NCBI GenBank assembly: GCA_049293335.1
Contig: JBATSO010000034.1
Coordinates: 1-9,773, forward strand
From: JAGXIT01 sp049293335
GTDB lineage: Bacteria; Patescibacteriota; Saccharimonadia; Saccharimonadales; UBA4665
DNA: 9,773 bases
Reading direction: 5' to 3'
Part shown: positions 1 to 6,049 of the stretch, one piece after another
Layout: each line of letters opens with the position of its first letter
Numbering within the stretch: the stretch's first letter is position 1
Notes under the pieces: generated by a model
The model's database searches: none
The model's input: only the letters and a program-made list of their open reading frames with translations
Told to the model about the DNA's origin: nothing
Position numbers and translations under genes: made by a program

Positions 1-492
1 GCCCAAACCACTAGACTAAACGCAGCAGCGAACGACCTCCAAAAAGTCTACGACCAGCTTGTTGCTACCACACCAAACATCAGAGAAAAAAGCTTCGAAA
101 AATCCTGCACCCAATCAAGCGCCGTACTAAACAACGGCACAATTATGTGTGGAGGAAGAGTGCACCTCGAACAATCATCATATGACGAGAATAGTTATTT
201 TTTACTCTCCGATCTTGTAATTCGTATGGCCACAGGTAGCCGAGAATTTCAACTGAAGAGTAAAAGAAACGGACAATACTTTGCCACGAATCAACCCGCA
301 TCTGAGGTGGTGCTCGTACATGTAGACACAAGTGTTTCCTGCGACGTCTCAACTGTATTGTATACTTCAATTCAATACGAAAATAGATTTGACAAAACTA
401 TGCAGCCACCCAAAAACCCTATTAGTACGTTAGACATCAGTTGCATCGATGTAGTAGGGGCATTTCTTCCAGGCTACACGAAGAAGGATTAG
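1..492 (+). CDS. C-terminal part of a probably exported cysteine-containing hypothetical protein (5' truncated by window)
   Basis: The frame is open from base 1 to the TAG at 490-492, giving 163 residues with no start visible, so the gene begins upstream of the window. An internal ATG at 145 exists, but the upstream codons read as ordinary protein without a stop. The first ~35 residues (AQTTRLNAAANDLQKVYDQL...) look like an amphipathic helix, as often found just after an N-terminal membrane anchor. Four cysteines, at residues 36, 50, 114 and 148 of the visible part, could form two disulfides, which would suit an extracytoplasmic location. The rest is polar and beta-rich. I do not recognise a family; a pilin-like or other helix-anchored surface protein is possible but unproven. 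It lies 100 bp upstream of the SGNH hydrolase on the same strand, so the two may be co-transcribed. Confidence 0.7.
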   Translation, partial: AQTTRLNAAANDLQKVYDQLVATTPNIREKSFEKSCTQSSAVLNNGTIMCGGRVHLEQSSYDENSYFLLSDLVIRMATGSREFQLKSKRNGQYFATNQPASEVVLVHVDTSVSCDVSTVLYTSIQYENRFDKTMQPPKNPISTLDISCIDVVGAFLPGYTKKD

Positions 493-526
493 CCGAAACA
501 TCCGTTTGATGCGTCGCTCTTTCGGC
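492..526 (+). other. Inverted repeat / hairpin between the first gene and the SGNH hydrolase gene
   Basis: GCCGAAA (492-498) pairs with TTTCGGC (520-526). A smaller stem, CATC (499-502) with GATG (508-511), can form inside the loop. There is no T-run after the hairpin, so it is not a canonical intrinsic terminator; it could be a transcript-end stabiliser or a chance structure. Confidence 0.35.
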
Positions 527-556
527 ATAGCTACCGCCACTTTCCAGAAAAACCAC

Positions 557-585
557 TTGCGTACAGTGAAAAATAGTAGCATAGT
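557..585 (+). promoter_or_regulatory. Weak candidate promoter for the SGNH hydrolase gene (leaderless spacing)
   Basis: TTGCGT (557-562), a 17-nt spacer and CATAGT (580-585) lie just before the chosen ATG at 593, with 7 nt between the -10-like hexamer and the ATG. Matches to consensus are 3/6 and 4/6, so this is weak alone. It is noted because there is no Shine-Dalgarno sequence before this start and the spacing equals that of two better candidates in the window. Confidence 0.25.
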
Positions 586-592
586 AGTAGAT

Positions 593-3427
593 ATGAAAAG
601 AGGTGTTGTCTGGCTACTTGTAGCGAGCGCCATTGGTCTTTTTGTGCCAATTGCAGCACAAGCAGCAGCTGGCAGCGACTCGTATTGGCAGGCTCCACAG
701 TTTACAAATGAACTTACCCAGGTAAACAGTGCCGACAATCTGCCCTGTACCTGGGGGGAGTATACGGTGCAGGGGTCTTCGTATGTGCAAAGGCTATGCA
801 CTGTAGACACAGCCTGGGGGCGAGTGAGTACCGGTGGCTACATACAGGAAAACCATACCGGTGCTTTTACAAAGCCAAGTTTTTTGGGCGGTGATGCCTT
901 ACCAGTTCCAGGCACAGACAGGCTATATGTACGCCAGCCTTCGGGAAATGGTTTCACAGTTTCGTACTACGAAGCGGCCGATGTGGCTCGGATATTTATG
1001 AAAGCCAGGGGTATACCATCGCCATTCGGCGCCCCTAAAGTGCTAGGGTACGAAGAACAAATCTATTTTGCCGACACTCGCGAAACGGTAAAATTTGCAC
1101 ATGATTTCATATGGGGCAATGTTGGTTTTTCTACAAATGGCCAATGGATGGTCGGTACTGTGCAATCCGCTCAGCCGGGTGGTTGGTGTATGGAACATAG
1201 CCCAGACGCGTATTGTGAAATCGATCACCCGCAAGATATCTATGTGCGGGTACGGTTGAGCGATGGAGCAATCGGAGGGTTTTCGGGCACACAAGGCAAG
1301 ACAGTATCGGGCCTGAGTCTCGCTATCACAAACGATGGCGAGGCCGTCGCTGTGAGCGGATACAACTACTGGAAAATCGACCTGTATACGTTTCCTTGGG
1401 GGACAAGTATGAATAGTCGTGTACTACGCACCGACTACGACATACTGCTACGTGTGTTCGACGACCGCGCCGTAGGTGGAAAATACCCAAGCAACGCGTA
1501 CTTTTCACCAGATGCGGCTTCGCTGGTATACAACGTCCGGCACCATAATCCAGCGCGCACCGACCTGATGAAAATAACGCCTTCTCATGGTGAGCCAGCA
1601 TCACCGATCGACAACTATTTGGCGCTCGGAGACTCCTTTAGCTCGGGCGAAGGGATATACACGTACCGGCCAGAGACTGCTTTTTATCATAGTGACAAGG
1701 ACTATAATCTTTGTCATCAGTCACCGCTTTCGTACGGCTATCTTATAAATGCTGTCGTTATGCCCGAGCGATTTGGATCAATTGCGTGTTCTGGAGCAAG
1801 ATTACCAGATATTAGTTTTACGGGAAGTAAATCGTACTGGGAATCGAAGCCGCAGGCGACAGGTAAGCCCTACAACAATGTAACCAATGAGCAAGAGATA
1901 AAACGTGGATTTCTTCCTGGCTACATAGACCAAAATACACTAGTCAACTTTGTTAAACCATCGGTCGCGACTATTTCCATAGGCGGCAATGATGTCGGCT
2001 TTTCAGAAATCGTCAAGGCCTGCATTATCAACAAAGTACTCAAGCCATATATGACGAAAAAAGGCGATGTAGTGCCGCGCACATGCTACGATAATCGTAA
2101 TGAGCGTGAAAAACTAGCCAACACAGTAGACGCCCACATAGAAAAATTGACCAAAACATTTCAGGCCGTGCGCGCGGGGATGTCGGGCGAGCAACGGCTG
2201 TACGTGGTTGGTTACCCCCAGGCAATTAGCCCCGATTTTACAATTAGGTGCGACATAGGCACGCCAGTGGCCTGGGGCGAGAGAGAGTTTTTGTACAACT
2301 TTACCAACTACCTAAATGAAGCGGTGCGCCTAGCAGCAGATAACGCCGGCGCAGTTTTTGTAGATAACAGCAGTGCATTTGTAGACGGCAAAAAAGACTA
2401 CCGTTTGTGCGGCAATCAGGGGGAATCAGCCATGAATGACGCCGAACATGCTACCAAAACTACTAAGCGGCCTGGCCAATGGGCTAACACAGAAAGTTTT
2501 CACCCGACGCTATTCGGGCATATACTCATGACGCGACAGATCCGCCGGCAAACCAATGACCTTACGCAGCCTATGACCGACCCTTTGCCACAATCTGATT
2601 GGGTTCGCACTGTGGGAGATGAATACCGTGAGTCTCTGGTAGGTGACACGCAGATAAAAACTGGCAAATCAGCCAGCTATCAACCAAACATGGCAGCAGA
2701 CACAGTGTATAAAAAAGGCACAAAAAACACCGTGCAGATTGTTCAGTATGATGCCCGCGGGAATGCTCGTGCGGTTCTGTACTCTGAGCCAGTAGAGCTA
2801 GGGCCGCTACAGGTTAGCCCTGACGGAACCATATCTGGCGATTTTACTATCCCAGACGAAGTGCCGACTGGCTATCATCAGCTACATATTATGTACACTG
2901 ACATGCTTGGCGTAGAAAAGGATGTCTACCAATACGTATTTGTTGGCGAAACTCCCGGTGACATAAACGGTAATGATATACCAGATGAGCAGGAAAACTG
3001 TATCTTTAGCGCAGTCGCAGGGCTTGACGTCAACGGCAACGGGGTAGTAAATGAATGTGTAATGGGCGTCGCCGACGCAGCGACAGACTCACTATCGCCA
3101 GGAAATGACCTCGGCGCACTTACCTCGTCTGGTGCGATCACGCCCGCCGAAGCTGCTATGGTGCGATCAGCACAGGTTGGCGCAAAACCATCCAAGACAA
3201 TTGTGTCTGTTGCCAGCGTGCCGCCACCTGCTGCTGCACCCGAATACCTTACTCAGCAAAAACCTCCAAAAAGGGTAACTCACAGTATCCCGACCCAGCT
3301 CTCCAGCCCGCCTCACGTAGAACAGCGCGCTAAAGCAGCTTGGATCCCGGCATGGACGACGTGGATCGCTCTGGTCGCCCTGGTAGTATCTGCCGCATCT
3401 CTCTACCGGTGGCTTGGGAAACGCTAA
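593..3427 (+). CDS. Secreted, membrane-anchored SGNH/GDSL-family hydrolase with propeller-like N-terminal region
   Basis: A 944-residue surface enzyme, probably an esterase or lipase; the substrate is unknown. The start at 593 is chosen because it gives a clean signal peptide (MKRG, hydrophobic core, cleavage near AQA-24). The frame is open to ATG 506, but that would add 29 polar residues before the signal. Residues ~60-330 contain repeats such as GFSTNGQWMVG and AYFSPDAASLVYNV, resembling PD40/TolB-type beta-propeller blades. The SGNH domain covers ~340-665: block I GDSFSSGEG with nucleophile S348, block II ACSGARL, block III GGND with N466, and block V SFHP with H637. Position -3 to the His is Glu rather than Asp. 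Six cysteines in this domain fit the three disulfides of the Streptomyces scabies esterase (SEST-like) group. An Ig-like beta segment follows (~690-785), then EF-hand-like loops (790-823), a Pro-rich linker and a C-terminal helix (~921-939) ending in WLGKR, a stop-transfer anchor. Function is inferred from motifs. Confidence 0.88.
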   Translation: MKRGVVWLLVASAIGLFVPIAAQAAAGSDSYWQAPQFTNELTQVNSADNLPCTWGEYTVQGSSYVQRLCTVDTAWGRVSTGGYIQENHTGAFTKPSFLGGDALPVPGTDRLYVRQPSGNGFTVSYYEAADVARIFMKARGIPSPFGAPKVLGYEEQIYFADTRETVKFAHDFIWGNVGFSTNGQWMVGTVQSAQPGGWCMEHSPDAYCEIDHPQDIYVRVRLSDGAIGGFSGTQGKTVSGLSLAITNDGEAVAVSGYNYWKIDLYTFPWGTSMNSRVLRTDYDILLRVFDDRAVGGKYPSNAYFSPDAASLVYNVRHHNPARTDLMKITPSHGEPASPIDNYLALGDSFSSGEGIYTYRPETAFYHSDKDYNLCHQSPLSYGYLINAVVMPERFGSIACSGARLPDISFTGSKSYWESKPQATGKPYNNVTNEQEIKRGFLPGYIDQNTLVNFVKPSVATISIGGNDVGFSEIVKACIINKVLKPYMTKKGDVVPRTCYDNRNEREKLANTVDAHIEKLTKTFQAVRAGMSGEQRLYVVGYPQAISPDFTIRCDIGTPVAWGEREFLYNFTNYLNEAVRLAADNAGAVFVDNSSAFVDGKKDYRLCGNQGESAMNDAEHATKTTKRPGQWANTESFHPTLFGHILMTRQIRRQTNDLTQPMTDPLPQSDWVRTVGDEYRESLVGDTQIKTGKSASYQPNMAADTVYKKGTKNTVQIVQYDARGNARAVLYSEPVELGPLQVSPDGTISGDFTIPDEVPTGYHQLHIMYTDMLGVEKDVYQYVFVGETPGDINGNDIPDEQENCIFSAVAGLDVNGNGVVNECVMGVADAATDSLSPGNDLGALTSSGAITPAEAAMVRSAQVGAKPSKTIVSVASVPPPAAAPEYLTQQKPPKRVTHSIPTQLSSPPHVEQRAKAAWIPAWTTWIALVALVVSAASLYRWLGKR

Positions 3428-3591
3428 TACAGCGGTAGCCCATACCCTACATTACCAAAAAGTTTGTCATTCCATATCTTAGACCACACCTACCCCCATA
3501 TAACCGCACATAAGATCACACTCCTCGGTTATCTTCATTCTAACCAGCGAGGGAAAGACGCAAGAGCCGAAAAGTCGCCATCCTCTGTTAG
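3428..3591. other. Intergenic gap between convergent genes, with a 7-bp inverted repeat
   Basis: The 164 bp between the ends of the hydrolase gene and the lipoprotein gene hold no ORF or RNA gene I can recognise. ATAACCG (3500-3506) pairs with CGGTTAT (3526-3532) across a 19-nt loop. A 10-bp palindrome, GTTAGCTAAC (3587-3596), overlaps the lipoprotein stop codon. Neither is followed by a proper T-run on either strand, so no intrinsic terminator can be called. Confidence 0.4.
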
Positions 3592-4164
3592 CTAACCGTT
3601 TAGCTGGGGCCAGTATTTGCTTTTCTTGAGCTTCTTGAAGGCGTCGTTAAATTCTCGTTTGGTGACGAGCAGACCTATTAATGATTTGGCGGCGGCATCA
3701 GGGTTATTACGGAGGGTTTCTCGAACATTCCCGTCTAAGTCGCAAAAGGCAAACCGCGAAGCAGGATAGTTTTTTGGCTGGTCAGGGGTAGTTTGCTGGA
3801 GGACGCCATTTTCATAGGTACTCATTTGGGCGGTAAAGCCTTTGTTTTGGCAGCTCACAGCAATCTTAAAAAGCTTTTCTTTTATCTCATTGGAAGCCTG
3901 AAATACACCATATGTAGGTAAGCCATCATAACTGTAGATAAGTCTTGTTCCTAATGGAATATTGCCGGTAGGAGGAGTCGGAAGGTCGGATGGTCGAGGT
4001 GCAGTGGTCAAAGGTGGGGCCAAGGGCGGCGTTACTTCACCTGTGGGGGTGTAACTCGGAACCGTTATAGAAGTAGGCCTAGGAGCTTCGAAGCTAGGGC
4101 TACCGCATGCACCCAAAACGCTAAGTCCTACAACCGCTCCTGCTCCAACAAATGCCTGTCTCAT
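3592..4164 (-). CDS. Small secreted lipoprotein of unknown function
   Basis: A 190-residue protein with a classic lipoprotein signal: MR, a hydrophobic stretch, then lipobox L17-G18-A19-C20. C20 should be lipidated by Lgt and become the new N-terminus after LspA cleavage. Residues ~24-68 are rich in Pro and Thr, a flexible linker lifting the globular part off the membrane. The C-terminal ~120 residues have two cysteines (C105 and C141, a likely disulfide) and a basic helix near the end (KREFNDAFKKLKKSKYW). I do not recognise the domain. The ATG at 4164 has no Shine-Dalgarno sequence, but a good promoter lies directly in front of it. The gene is convergent with the hydrolase gene and divergent from the 2TM-PadR unit. 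Confidence 0.8.
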   Translation of the reverse strand: MRQAFVGAGAVVGLSVLGACGSPSFEAPRPTSITVPSYTPTGEVTPPLAPPLTTAPRPSDLPTPPTGNIPLGTRLIYSYDGLPTYGVFQASNEIKEKLFKIAVSCQNKGFTAQMSTYENGVLQQTTPDQPKNYPASRFAFCDLDGNVRETLRNNPDAAAKSLIGLLVTKREFNDAFKKLKKSKYWPQLNG

Positions 4165-4171
4165 AAGCCAT

Positions 4172-4199
4172 ACTATAACATGCTTGTAGTTTTTGCCAA
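4172..4199 (-). promoter_or_regulatory. Promoter of the lipoprotein gene, probably producing a leaderless mRNA
   Basis: On the minus strand, TTGGCA (4194-4199) and TATAGT (4172-4177) are separated by 16 nt, each matching consensus at 5 of 6 positions. The -10 is preceded by TGT, giving an extended -10 (TGn). Only 7 nt separate the -10 from the ATG at 4164, so transcription would begin at or next to the start codon. Confidence 0.6.
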
Positions 4200-4214
4200 A
4201 ATATCTTGGGGTGG

Positions 4215-4331
4215 CTATTCTTTCTCTGTTGGCTTCACGTGGGGTTGTTCGCTCTTGACACTTGACTCATGATTTTTGACTCTGCTGCGCAGCAGCTTCG
4301 CGCGGATTTTGGGGTCTTTGAGAGCGTGGTA
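4215..4331 (-). pseudogene. Truncated dedA 3'-end remnant
   Basis: Read on the minus strand this encodes YHALKDPKIRAKLLRSRVK followed by a diverged tail (NHESSVKSEQPHVKPTEKE) and a TAG at 4215-4217. It matches the last 38 codons plus stop of the intact dedA at 5319-5993. In the first 19 codons all the differences I find (about 7 nt) are synonymous, so both copies evolved under protein-level constraint before this one lost its 5' part. The remaining ~185 codons, including every membrane segment, are absent here. No start or ribosome-binding site is available, so it is not expected to be translated. Confidence 0.85.
4248..4282 (-). repeat. Degenerate GAGTCAA heptamer array (orphan copy)
   Basis: Five consecutive 7-nt units on the minus strand, from 4282 down to 4248: GAGTCAA, AAATCAT, GAGTCAA, GTGTCAA, GAGCGAA. 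The matching array in the intact dedA copy is at 5352-5386. Confidence 0.6.
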
Positions 4332-4366
4332 TCCGGGTGAGCGTACAGGCAAAAAACGTAGAGCGG

Positions 4367-4416
4367 ATACATGTATTGCAATGGTACTGTACCTATGATA
4401 CAGTACATACTATTAT
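4367..4416 (+). promoter_or_regulatory. Promoter/operator region of the 2TM-PadR unit
   Basis: GTACTGTA (4384-4391) and TACAGTAC (4399-4406) form a perfect 8-bp inverted repeat with a 7-bp spacer. A 10-bp palindrome, ATACATGTAT (4367-4376), lies just upstream. TTGCAA (4376-4381) with TACAGT (4399-4404) at 17-nt spacing is one candidate promoter; TATGAT (4394-4399) and TATTAT (4411-4416) are other possible -10 elements. Any of these would overlap or abut the repeat, so a dimer bound there should block RNA polymerase. PadR-family regulators bind such dyads and often repress their own operons, so autoregulation by the downstream PadR protein is the natural inference. Confidence 0.65.
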
Positions 4417-4437
4417 TGTAGTAAGGAGAAAGCCAAG

Positions 4438-4887
4438 ATGAACAAAACGATTGATACCGCGCAAGCAGCTAAACGTTCTCTGTTACAGTACACAGCGATT
4501 TTAGCTGGTATGTGTACGTTTTTGCAGGTATTCATAGCCGTGCGCGGCAATCACATTGATCTGCCTAGCCAGGTGCTGCTTGGGGTGGTCGCGCTGTACT
4601 ATGTCTGGTACCATTATCGCGAAAAAAAACTTCTTAGTAAGGTTCGTTTCGGACGTCTTGTGGCGCATCTCGTTGGCTTTCTTGTCGTCAATCTTAGCTA
4701 TCATATTCACGGTTACTTCTTAGTTATATCGAATAGCGCAGCTATCAGAGGAGATGAGCATTTTTGGATCGACACGGGCTGGTTTGGCGTGCTTTTTGCC
4801 ATGAGCATGTTTTGGGGGCTGGGCTTAGCTGTTCATACCATCGCGTCAATTGCGAATAGAGGCTTCGAGGAACTTCCTAAGGTATAG
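4438..4887 (+). CDS. Four-helix membrane protein with 2TM-like C-terminal half
   Basis: A 149-residue integral membrane protein. Hydrophobic segments lie at about 16-35, 43-60, 74-97 and 113-136, with a basic cytoplasmic-type loop at 61-72 (REKKLLSKVRFG). The second half (RFGRLVAHLVGFLVVNLSYHIHG ... FWGLGLAVHTI, given here in two parts) resembles the 2TM domain family (PF13239), where a helix pair ends in a G-x-G-L-A-x-H motif; this is by eye and moderately secure. AAGGAG (4423-4428) sits 9 nt before the ATG. The next gene starts 2 nt after the stop, so this is probably the target or partner controlled by the PadR protein. Such pairs can serve envelope-stress or drug-response roles, but nothing here identifies a ligand. 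Confidence 0.75.
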   Translation: MNKTIDTAQAAKRSLLQYTAILAGMCTFLQVFIAVRGNHIDLPSQVLLGVVALYYVWYHYREKKLLSKVRFGRLVAHLVGFLVVNLSYHIHGYFLVISNSAAIRGDEHFWIDTGWFGVLFAMSMFWGLGLAVHTIASIANRGFEELPKV

Positions 4888-4889
4888 GT

Positions 4890-5231
4890 ATGGATGAACC
4901 ATCGCAAGAACTTGTAGACGAACAGGTCTACAACTGGGTGGAAATGCACAAAAAAAGCGCCTTGAGCTTTCTGGTGCTGTTATGTCTCGAGAATAATACA
5001 CTCTGGTCGAGAGATATCGAGAAGTATATACGGCAGCACACAGGTTGGACCGTCACAGAACGAGGTCTCTACAGAGTCCTTAGCCGGTTGCAACGGCAGG
5101 GAAGCATAGAGTTTGTTGCGATGCCTACGGTGCGGACTGGTGCCGAGCGCAAGATGTACACAATCACAACAGAGGGCAGGGCGCTGCTTGTGGCTATGAA
5201 GCAGACGCTACAGTATCTCTGCAACTTGTGA
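4890..5231 (+). CDS. PadR-family winged-helix transcriptional regulator
   Basis: A 113-residue DNA-binding protein. Residues ~22-105 match the PadR pattern: a first helix (KSALSFLVLLCLE), then RDIEKYIRQHTGW, a recognition helix with the hallmark GLYRVLSRLQRQGSIE (59-74), and a wing ending in ERKMYTITTEGRALL (86-100). The C-terminal dimerisation part is very short (~13 residues), as in the compact PadR subgroup. The N-terminal 20 residues are an acidic helix. Start ATG 4890 has AAGG (4879-4882) 7 nt upstream, inside the end of the preceding gene; the genes are 2 nt apart, so translation is probably coupled. The likely binding site is the inverted repeat at 4384-4406. The stop is TGA. It converges with dedA across an 87-bp gap in which I see no intrinsic terminator. 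Confidence 0.88.
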   Translation: MDEPSQELVDEQVYNWVEMHKKSALSFLVLLCLENNTLWSRDIEKYIRQHTGWTVTERGLYRVLSRLQRQGSIEFVAMPTVRTGAERKMYTITTEGRALLVAMKQTLQYLCNL

Positions 5232-5310
5232 GACTGGTTGTGGCATTGTGTGTTCGGGCTTCGTAGATTGCTTGGACATTGATGCTTGACGCTTTGTCGT
5301 TCATTTTGCC

Positions 5311-5435
5311 TGGGGCGGCTACTTTTCCTCTGAAGGTTTCGCCTGGGATTGTTCACTCATGACATTTGACTCACGACTCTTGACTCTGCTGCGCAGCAGC
5401 TTGGCACGGATTTTGGGGTCTTTTAAGGCATGGTA
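5311..5435 (-). repeat. Direct repeat copy B: 3' end of intact dedA
   Basis: Gapless counterpart of 4207-4331 (about 82% identical), in the same orientation. It holds the last 38 codons and stop of dedA plus 8 bp beyond. The 14-bp palindrome CTGCTGCGCAGCAG is at 5386-5399. Between the two copies lie the operator, the 2TM gene and the padR-like gene. Confidence 0.9.
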
Positions 5436-5993
5436 AATCGTAGGGGTCAGAGTAATCGCAATTATGGCAAGCATGACGGGTTCGATCATTTTTTCTACAC
5501 CAGGTATGCGGCTGCCTACAAAGTATCCAAGCAGTGTAATGCTGGCCGCCCACACAATGTCACCAATAGCATCGTAAATAAAAAATTGCTTATAATCCAT
5601 TTTCCCAGCTCCCGCTGTAACAGGCGCAAAGCTGCGAATAACAGGTATAAAATGGGCAACTAACATGGTTTTAGTGCCGTGTTTCTCGTAAAATCTCTCG
5701 GCCTTCATAATCAGGTCTTTACGAAAAATGAGGCCATCTTCTTTTTTGAAAAGTTTTGGGCCGAGTTTGCGGCCAATGTGGTAGCCAGTGTTATCGCCAA
5801 TTATAGCGGCTAAAGCAATGACGATAATGGTCAGAACAATCGGCAAATGGCCAGCGGCCGCCAATATACCAGCGCTAAAGAGTAGGGTGTCACCCGGAAA
5901 GAAAAATCCCACCATCATACCCGATTCGGCAAAGATGATGAGGGCGAGCATAACGAGGCCACCAGTTTGGACAAGGTGAGTGAAATCGAGCAT
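5319..5993 (-). CDS. DedA/SNARE-associated family membrane protein
   Basis: A 224-residue inner-membrane protein of the DedA superfamily, whose studied members act in lipid carrier or phospholipid translocation and membrane homeostasis. Family marks: E23 in the first hydrophobic stretch, FFFPGDTLLFSAG (30-42), GDNTGYHIGRKLG (66-78), FYEKHG (101-106) and the signature HFIPVIRSFAPVTAGAGKM (114-132) with R120, then two further hydrophobic segments (~143-163, 170-186). The tail (190-224) is hydrophilic and carries the heptamer-encoded RVKSRES region. The chosen start, ATG 5991-5993, gives MLDFTHLV, typical for the family. The frame is open to 6056, but that would add 21 atypical residues overlapping a promoter-like sequence and a palindromic repeat. 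No Shine-Dalgarno sequence is seen. The 3' end is duplicated at 4207-4331. Confidence 0.9.
   Translation of the reverse strand: MLDFTHLVQTGGLVMLALIIFAESGMMVGFFFPGDTLLFSAGILAAAGHLPIVLTIIVIALAAIIGDNTGYHIGRKLGPKLFKKEDGLIFRKDLIMKAERFYEKHGTKTMLVAHFIPVIRSFAPVTAGAGKMDYKQFFIYDAIGDIVWAASITLLGYFVGSRIPGVEKMIEPVMLAIIAITLTPTIYHALKDPKIRAKLLRSRVKSRESNVMSEQSQAKPSEEK
5352..5386 (-). repeat. Degenerate GAGTCAA heptamer array inside dedA
   Basis: Five consecutive 7-nt units on the minus strand, from 5386 down to 5352: GAGTCAA, GAGTCGT, GAGTCAA, ATGTCAT, GAGTGAA. Because 7 is not a multiple of 3, three units encode seven residues, RVKSRES. The array forms most of the variable hydrophilic tail of DedA. Confidence 0.6.
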
Positions 5994-6000
5994 GTACTTT

Positions 6001-6029
6001 ATTGTACAGGAAGGAATAGAGTATGACGA
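6001..6029 (-). promoter_or_regulatory. Candidate dedA promoter, leaderless spacing
   Basis: On the minus strand, TCGTCA (6024-6029, 4/6) and TACAAT (6001-6006, 5/6) have a 17-nt spacer. Seven nt separate the -10 from the ATG at 5993, so initiation would fall at the start codon, in keeping with the absence of a Shine-Dalgarno sequence. Confidence 0.5.
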
Positions 6030-6049
6030 ATGATGAACACTACCCGCTA

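Larger units (their letters stand above)
4207..4331 (-). repeat. Direct repeat copy A: orphan copy of the dedA 3' end
   Basis: This 125-bp segment aligns without gaps to 5311-5435 (constant offset 1104). I count about 22 mismatches, roughly 82% identity. The longest identical stretch is 4276-4298, which contains the 14-bp palindrome CTGCTGCGCAGCAG (4282-4295). A second identical stretch is 4302-4318. Homology stops sharply after 4331 on the upstream side of the coding sense. Together with copy B it flanks the 2TM-PadR unit in direct orientation. Confidence 0.9.

Noticed and set aside
145..147. ATG 145 as the start of the first gene
   Set aside because: The frame is open from base 1 with protein-like content, and there is no ribosome-binding site before 145.
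506..592. Longer start of the SGNH hydrolase at ATG 506 (or GTG 566)
   Set aside because: It would put up to 29 polar residues before a well-formed signal peptide, with no Shine-Dalgarno sequence at either codon; ATG 593 gives a standard n-region MKR.
4282..4295. CTGCTGCGCAGCAG palindrome as a free-standing regulatory site
   Set aside because: It is conserved in both dedA tails as the codons for LLRS, so coding constraint explains it at least in part; it is kept only as a possible recombination core.
4332..5310. 2TM-PadR pair as a toxin-antitoxin or transposable element
   Set aside because: The PadR protein is a standard regulator, the membrane protein is large and not toxin-like, and no transposase, integrase or terminal inverted repeats are present; only the flanking dedA repeats suggest past recombination.
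5788..5979. Plus-strand ORFs inside dedA (also 5430-5663)
   Set aside because: They are shadows of the strong DedA reading frame, with no recognisable domains or initiation signals.
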